A stretch of 62,000 nt of DNA. It comes from Phoronis australis (lineage: Eukaryota; Phoronida; Phoronidae). Each line of letters begins with the position of its first letter. Within the stretch, counting starts at the first letter, position 1. The stretch lies in NCBI GenBank assembly GCA_002633005.1, contig NMRA01000010.1, forward strand, positions 1,661,298 to 1,723,297, given 5' to 3'. Made by a program: the position numbers and the translations under genes. This document shows, in pieces, positions 55,321 to 62,000 of this stretch. A model generated the notes under the pieces. That model was given only the letters and a program-made list of their open reading frames with translations. It was not told the origin of the DNA and did no database searches.

Positions 55321-57552
55321 GTATTCGGATTTCTTAATAGAATATGAACCAAGTGAAAGAAGAGCTGACAACGAAGAAGAAGTGCTAGAAAACGTGAAAT
55401 TCGCAGAACAATACAAGAAAGGGCAATCGAAGTTTTCACAAGTTTAAAAATACGCAGTAGATTTTGGGAACTTGGTTGAGTCCTTTTTTGGGACTGTTTC
55501 GTGCAACCAAGCACAGATGTACAAAGCTCCTTCCATTACACTTTTAAATGGGCCATTGTTCACATGTTTTTCTTAATTTCCTTAGACACGTTCATAAAAC
55601 AACTAATGCGCCATTACCCACCCATTTTTCAATTTCGTTTAGACACGTTCACAAAACGACTAAAGTAATAAAATTCTCATTAGCCAACGTTGATCACCTT
55701 TTAGAATTTCTTGTTTGAACAACAGCGACAATTGATATCACGAATTAATTAAAGCGCATTCATTTCAGTAAACCATCATAGTCCTGTTGTGAACCGTCTA
55801 ATGAAGCGTCTAGAAGTCTGTCATGTTTTTTGTTTTGTTTTTCACTTCCAGTGGACAGGAAGGTGTGTACGTCACGCAAGTTTCACTAATGAACGACCTC
55901 AGTAAAATGATAATGTGATGTGCACGTGGAAATGTATAGTAGTAAACACGCTTTTTTCTCTAACAGCCCGATGAAAAACGTACGTAGTGGACATTTGGAG
56001 TACCTTTGGAATATCAAACTTTCGAAGTTGTGACTTGTAACCGCGAAATCAAACCAACTACCTCTGCTACAGCAGCCGAACGCTCTGCTGATAAACCAAA
56101 GCCAATGTCTTTAACTCCCGCATTTTAAGCGTATTTATATTATAAAGACCCCGACATTGATTTCTGCGTTTTGAATTGGCGACTTTTAATAAAAATCGCC
56201 AAAACACAAGAATTTTACTGTTTATAGCTCTGGCGAAAAGGTAATCACATCAAGACATCTATTACATTCAACAACATCGAAAATGCGTTTTTGCCGCTAA
56301 AACAATAACGTCTGTTTAATCTAAGAATACATGAGTCCAATGAAAACTATTTCGCCGTTTTAAAATCAAAATCAACATGTGTTTTAAAACCGCCGATATT
56401 GAATACGTTGATAAGGAAGCAATCCCCTCTAGAAGGTAAACGAAATTGTGACATTGTATAGAGGCAACGATTACAGGTGCTACAAACCATGTGTTGGTGC
56501 GAAAAACACGAATTTTCTTTACGGTGCTATCGCATTCTTATCCTTTCTTTGCATTGAACTTGATTACAATAAAACGACTGCAATTCTCTTGAAAGCCTTG
56601 CCACATTGACAAGTGAACTTCACTTTCATTTTCAACGTGTTATAGAAGGCAAGTGGCACAAAATCGTTAAACAGGTTGGATGCAGCTCAACGGCAGTACG
56701 TCGACTCTTGTTATTTATATTGAGTAAGCGTGTGTTACTTGAACATTCGTTTACATGTTCGTCAGTAAAGTCATTTGGAAAGACCTAACCATTAAGCGAT
56801 TCTTGTTCTTTCGTCATTGAGAGGTGTCGTGCAAATATCAAAGCAATCTCTGGTTTAGGTAGCGATTATTTTTTCTTATGTTAAAGACACTTTGTCGTTT
56901 TTAAAGGTCACCGAATTTCCTCAATCGAAAACTAATAGCATACAAACAATTTGTAAATTGCAGCCCAGGAAGTACGGTGTGTTTTGTGGTTTTTATCACA
57001 TTTTCGAAGTTAACGGTGTTACCGATAGAGAGTTTTAGGACATGCACCCTTAATATAGTTGCATATTTTTAAAGATTTATAGTAAATTCTGTTCTAAAAG
57101 AGCTTAAAACCCAACGTTTTTGAAAAGCTTTCAGTTGCTTTGGATGTCATCATGACTCGATTTGTCAATCTTGTAACAAAAACTAAGTGGAAAAGACATC
57201 TTTAAGAAGCATTCATTCGTCAGAAATTATCGACAAGACATGAAGGAAGCACGGTAAACGCAAGACGCTTGCGAGACACCTGCGGCAGGAAAATCTCATG
57301 TATGAAACAGAAACAAAAACTTATATCCCTCAATTCACGATAGCAGCCTCGCAGACCAATCACTTCCGTGGTTGACATTTTTAGAGTGCACGCAAGTAGG
57401 ATAAAGAATATATACGCGAAACACCCGCATTTCATTTGCAAGAATTTGCATGATCATGTGTGTTCTTGCTTTTTCACGAGTTTCTTGCGTTTATGTAACG
57501 CATACTGGGACTGCCGAACACTGCAAAACCGCAAGATGGCACAAGTCTTTGC
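55321..57552. other. Intergenic stretch, nothing recognised
   Basis: About 2.2 kb. A block near 55440-55515 weakly resembles 40840-40920 (GCAACC-GGCAC region), perhaps an extension of the SINE. No gene. Confidence 0.4.
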
Positions 57553-58009
57553 CTCGCTGGTTCCTCGGGTGGCGCTAGGTGGGGCAGTAGCCGCGCCAGC
57601 ACGCAGCTATCCTAGTTCCGCCACTGAAATCGGTGCTTAAAATTTGTGTTCAGGAAATTTGAAGCCTAGAAATTTTTTGCGCCTTTTCGAAATGCATATC
57701 TCTACTGTCAATGGCTTTTGTTTACGATAGTGTCCTGTATTCATACAGTATGAATAACACACCGGTTAAATAGTACATGTAAATGTAAGTGCTTCAACTA
57801 CGCGGCTATTAAACATCACTGCAGAAACGAAATAGTTGCTGCGACGCCACTTGCATGACAAGGCTAAAAATCGTTCACAGTCCGCCATTTTTTCACGGTG
57901 TAATAAGGCTAACCAATGACTGCCGACGTTACATCAACCAATGCTAAATTGCGTGCCACTGCGTGATACCTGCTTGCTGACTGGGCTAAGCACGCAGGGA
58001 ACCAGCGAA
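57553..58009. mobile_element. MITE with 9-10 bp target duplication, copy 2
   Basis: It starts CTCGCTGGTTCC, ends GCAGGGAACCAGCGA, and is flanked on both sides by AAGTCTTTGC, a perfect 9-10 base duplication. It is about 90 bases shorter than copy 1 at 46814 but shares TTCATACAGTATGAATAACA and the region around it. Confidence 0.85.
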
Positions 58010-58263
58010 AAGTCTTTGCGAGATACCGCCTTGCTTCATAGGACAAGCACCTGATCTCACCAGTTTTACTCTCGAGTGGGCTGCATCGTTTATGCGCAGT
58101 TTTTGAACAGAAGCGAACGTAGACGGCTACAAAACATGGACAATGAGGTTCAGCGAACTCGGTTAATACACTGCCTGAGGTGCACACCGTGAGGGTGGTG
58201 CAAATAACCTTCGCTTGTTTCCTGTCTCCTGTATATTATTCTTCTCAGCACTGACAGCAAGTT

Positions 58264-58715
58264 NNNNNNNNNNNNNNNNNNNNNNNNNNNNNNNNNNNNN
58301 NNNNNNNNNNNNNNNNNNNNNNNNNNNNNNNNNNNNNNNNNNNNNNNNNNNNNNNNNNNNNNNNNNNNNNNNNNNNNNNNNNNNNNNNNNNNNNNNNNNN
58401 NNNNNNNNNNNNNNNNNNNNNNNNNNNNNNNNNNNNNNNNNNNNNNNNNNNNNNNNNNNNNNNNNNNNNNNNNNNNNNNNNNNNNNNNNNNNNNNNNNNN
58501 NNNNNNNNNNNNNNNNNNNNNNNNNNNNNNNNNNNNNNNNNNNNNNNNNNNNNNNNNNNNNNNNNNNNNNNNNNNNNNNNNNNNNNNNNNNNNNNNNNNN
58601 NNNNNNNNNNNNNNNNNNNNNNNNNNNNNNNNNNNNNNNNNNNNNNNNNNNNNNNNNNNNNNNNNNNNNNNNNNNNNNNNNNNNNNNNNNNNNNNNNNNN
58701 NNNNNNNNNNNNNNN
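58264..58715. other. Assembly gap (452 N)
   Basis: Unknown sequence; frames drawn across it mean nothing. Confidence 1.
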
Positions 58716-59082
58716 TTTTTTTTTTCAAAGAAAATTGTTTACTCGAGTGTCGTGCATATAAGCGTAAGTTCTTACATGACAGGGCGCGTTGTTTTAGTTG
58801 TGACCGATTTAACCCGTGGGAAACGTACTGAGAATCTCTTCGCTTTTCGCACGCGCCAACCAGTCCGAAAAACAACCCGACTCTTCACGTAGGTCTACGT
58901 CGTTCAGTCCTACATGTAGTGCTTTGTGGATCCGAGACTGCACTAGGCCTTGAACTGTCAGTTAGAGGTAAAAAAATCAATAGCTGGTCGTGACAACATC
59001 TACCCAATCAGCAGATAATCTACGTGGAGCACGGAATTTTCTTTTACAGTCATCTCCGTCCGATAAGGTTTGTTTGATGTCA
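58716..59082. other. Stretch after the gap, nothing recognised
   Basis: It begins with a T homopolymer directly at the gap edge. No supported feature. Confidence 0.4.
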
Positions 59083-59250
59083 AAAGCAGTGGCGGATTTA
59101 GAGGTGGGCCAAGGGGGCCATGCCCCTTCCCCTAAAATTCTCCCGGATTCCATTTGGCTGTTCGGGGGTGCTAATGTCTGACGGGCAAAATCCTGGCTGA
59201 TACTATCCCCTGCCCCCCCAACTAAAAATCCTGGATCCTTCCATGATAAG
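59083..59250. mobile_element. Possible DNA-transposon end or small MITE (CAGTGGCGGATTTAG)
   Basis: CAGTGGCGGATTTAG followed by G- and C-rich runs is a terminus seen often in invertebrate DNA transposons. A weak inverted counterpart, CCTGGATCCTTCCATG, lies at about 59230-59246. No target duplication is clear. Confidence 0.4.
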
Positions 59251-60590
59251 CTTCAAAAACTCGTGTACTTTTGCGCTATTAGGATCTGGGTAGCCTTCCG
59301 AAGACCAAGTTTCTCGCAAAATCACGAAAGCGAAAGGCGATTGTTTTTTGAAATTTTGCTACGTAGCAAAGTGGCGACACTGGGCAGTGGTCCGTGAGGT
59401 TCAATTGTTAAATTTTGGATAAAATTCATAAACTATGGGGACGAATTTACTGTTTCCGTTCCATAAGCGAGGATTTTTCGTGGCACGTGCAAGCTAATGT
59501 CTAGGATCTACGAAACGCAACCATGTTTTTAGGCCCAGTATTGCATTAGACCACCTAGCGACAGAAAGCAAGCACGTGACATCAACTGCGCAAAGTTGTT
59601 GAGCTCATATGCGAGAGCATTGAGGGTGGGCTTATATCCAAATAGGTGGACTTACACGAGGAAACCAAAAACTGGAGGTTAAGCTTTTATCCGGCGGTGA
59701 ACTTGTACCCAAGTGGGAGTGTGGCAGTTTCAAATCTTCGCAATTTTATTGCTCCTGAGTATGACAACGACTTGCCTTAAGTGTTTAATACAGTTGTCAC
59801 TGTTGTTGGGAGCGGAGAACCCGGCAAATTCTTTAATTATTTTCTCATCTTGCGCGTCCAATTGGCTCACAAATCTTTATTCAAGCCCTCTTAATCAATA
59901 CATTTATTAGTTGTTTGTAACTTCTCTGTTCAGCTTGTAGTGTTCATCAGTCAGCGTGTTATCTCTACAATTATGACGTCTTTTAAGATAGGAGGCGACG
60001 TGACAACTTAACTAAGATCCACAGCCATGTTTTGCGAAGTAAAAAATTGCGAATAATGCACTGGTCACGCATATCGAAAAATATTAAATTAGCCTGATTA
60101 TTACAGTACCAACAGAAGTGGTTTTTCTAAAGCACACGCCTACATTCCAACACGTAGCGTGTACGTTTACTGCGATAAGTTGTTGTTGATTAATTCGGAC
60201 ACGAAGCTCTCAAGAGAAAATAGGTCGTACACTTGGGTACGAACTATTAGAGAAAACACCGTATTCATTTTACTTTTACGTTCGCTGATGCAACCAGGGC
60301 CTAAGGTTTGTGGCCGGCGTCTAATCTTTATGCTCGAACTTGAAATAGTAATTATTTAGCCATATGAGTCTTGGTTAGGGGAATTACCTGCGGCGCAATG
60401 ATTGGCTGCTGCATTGACGTCATTAAAAAGGCAGATTTTAATTATGTTCACAGGCGTTGTTGGTGTCATTTATGAAGCAGAAGGAATTATTTTGGTTATT
60501 GTTTGAAATAAAGATTGTTCGCGTGCGTATTTTCAGTTCCATTTTATGAATAGTATCATGGTGCTAAAACTCATAACAAGAAAATCAACC
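59251..60590. other. Intergenic stretch, nothing recognised
   Basis: About 1.3 kb, no gene or repeat supported. Frames of about 65 codons near 59713 and 60159 have no domain. Confidence 0.4.
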
Positions 60591-60596
60591 TCATTT

Positions 60597-60925
60597 AATA
60601 GTGAGCACTTTACATATACTAATTCTCTACTTCCGGTTTCTTTGACGTAGAGAATTTGGGGTCTGCAAGGTGCTAACAAAAAAGTAAAGCTCATTGTCTA
60701 GTTAGCACTTTGCAGATACCAAATTCGTTACTTCCGGTTTCTTTGACGTAAGGTATCCGCAAAGCTCTAACAAGTAAAGCTCATTGTCTAGTTAGCACTT
60801 TGCAGATACCAAATTCTTTACTTCTGGTTTCTTTGACGTAAGGTATCCGCAAAGCTCTAACAAGAAATTAAAGCTCATTGACTAGTTGCTAGTAGCACCT
60901 TACAGATTCCAAATTCGCTACGTTA
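60597..60925 (+). repeat. Tandem repeat, about 115-base unit, roughly three copies
   Basis: Each unit contains GTTAGCACTTTGCAGATACC, AAATTC, CTTCCGGTTTCTTTGACGTA and then GGTATCCGCAAAGCTCTAAC. The first and last parts of a unit are imperfect inverted copies of each other, so each unit can form a hairpin. The outer units are more diverged than the inner ones. Confidence 0.9.
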
Positions 60926-61436
60926 AAGAAACCATGGACACAAGCTTTATTTAACAGGAACAAAATGTCGTAGTTATTATTAACACAGAACATTTGATAA
61001 TTGCCGACTACTCTGCATTCTCAAGATCTAGTGATTTATTGTCAATAACTAAGTCACGTGTGTAGGTGTGACTTCTTTTGAATTTATTTTTCACCTGCTT
61101 AGGTGAAAGCAAATCACCTTTTACATGAGTATACCTCGAACATTCTTGCTGTCGTCAAATGTGATCGATTATTCCAAAGCAAACTATGATGATCACCGTG
61201 CGCGTGTTGTCTCATGTCAAAATAATGACATGTCCGTTTCGTGAAAAGAGACTTTTAAAAGACGGCTTAAGACCAGCAGCTTATCTATGACCAAAACTGG
61301 GGCTAGGTGAAGACCGAAAACGAACATTCGGAAAAGATCGATTCACGAATACAAATTCGGTCGTCGGTCTTAAAGAGGGTGGAACAAAAAAGCTCGTCAA
61401 AAATATCTTTTAAGTACCATCTCGCAACGCTTAGTC
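60926..61436. other. Intergenic stretch, nothing recognised
   Basis: About 500 bases, no feature supported. Confidence 0.4.
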
Positions 61437-61568
61437 ATGGGCGGTGCAGCACTGACTAAAGTGGGGGCTAAGGCCCCTCAGTCCCTCTGTGGTGCACCGC
61501 CTATAGGCCATGTGGGGCGTAGCACTGAAAAAGTGGGGGCTAAAGCCCCCTATAGTGCGCCGCCCATG
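61437..61568. repeat. Palindromic GC-rich repeat pair
   Basis: CATGGGCGGTGCAGCACTGA at the left and GTGCGCCGCCCATG at the right are inverted partners. Between them, AGTGGGGGCTAAGGCCCC and AGTGGGGGCTAAAGCCCC form two similar hairpins, each near a GCACTGA and a GTGCACCGCC or GTGCGCCGCC. So there are two head-to-tail hairpin units inside one larger palindrome. The GC content stands out from its surroundings. Confidence 0.85.
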
Positions 61569-62000
61569 CTAGTACAAAATAATTCACTTTCTTCGCTTTC
61601 CCTCTGAGGAAATTTCCAGAAAAAATATCAATTTTCTCGGTTTTTGAAACACGCACGAATGAAAAACTCCGAGGTTACCATAGTTTCCAATGCCCTCCCA
61701 CTTACGATAAATGCACTCTGTCAGTTGCTTGAAGTTGCTTGAAGTCAAAGGTCACATTTGCCATACCAAATAAAAAGACGAAGTGGCGAGCAGTTGACAG
61801 ATCGTTTTTTTTTTGATATTTGAAACTAAAAGAAAATGTTTTGATATTACTATTAATCAGAGATCTTTACGAAAAAACCCTGAAAATACATGGTGAGTTG
61901 GTTGAATTTTGTTTCAGTGGCAGAGAAAAACTTGCAATTTAGTCTGTTTATAGCGTTCCAGGCCTCTCTAACTTAAGCCGAAATAAGTCGGTTTTCGCAA
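61569..62000. other. Window end, nothing recognised
   Basis: About 430 bases with no supported feature. Confidence 0.4.

Noticed and set aside
58150-58892. Long frames spanning the N run
   Set aside because: They exist only because unknown bases contain no stop codons.

Overview
This is animal nuclear DNA, AT-rich and intron-bearing, with many old transposons, microsatellites and assembly gaps. The mix of DIRS-like retrotransposon, TTAA-target THAP transposons, LINE 3' ends, tRNA-type SINEs and MITEs, plus a multicopy neuropeptide precursor and a divergent rhodopsin-type receptor, suggests a marine invertebrate, perhaps a hemichordate, amphioxus or echinoderm. Nothing in the window fixes the species.

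Layout. 1-2.06 kb is the 5' part of a DIRS-like retrotransposon: an array of a TTTCGGCGGT motif followed by a frameshifted gag-like gene. 2.1-7.9 kb is a 1.4 kb repeat broken by TTAA-targeted (Kolobok-like) DNA transposons, one nested inside another. Each carries the start of a THAP-domain gene and, facing it on the other strand, the start of a gene for a protein with the zinc-binding domain of the P2X7 cytoplasmic tail. A second copy of the 1.4 kb repeat (18.8-24.4 kb) shows near-empty versions of two insertion sites and holds its own THAP element and a solo LTR. 10.6-11.1 kb is a LINE 3' remnant. 11.9-12.8 kb (minus) is an intronless GPCR gene with TATA box and poly(A) signal. 14.8-16.6 kb has a duplicated 0.45 kb repeat.

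26.1-30.1 kb (minus) is the best host gene: a two-coding-exon secreted neuropeptide precursor. A 22-residue signal exon is joined by a phase-0 intron to a 375-residue exon holding four W-[IL]-N-x-G-A-[KR] units and seven LKFL units, plus one VKFLG unit. The intron contains a near-perfect 68-bp hairpin, a THAP fragment and a LINE 3' end. 36.0-37.3 kb (plus) holds two exons of an unrecognised small basic protein. 38-46 kb contains MITEs, a SINE, a palindromic microsatellite, a hairpin and a long LINE remnant. 46.8-58 kb has a MITE pair with 9-10 bp target duplications and a 1.6 kb direct duplication joined by a single N, likely two haplotypes. 58.26-58.72 kb is an assembly gap. 60.6-61.6 kb has a tandem repeat and a palindromic GC-rich repeat.

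Two things deserve attention: the convergent THAP/P2X7-tail arrangement found in three distinct TTAA elements, and the neuropeptide precursor with two unrelated repeated peptide families. The receptor gene lies about 13 kb from the precursor; nothing beyond proximity links them.
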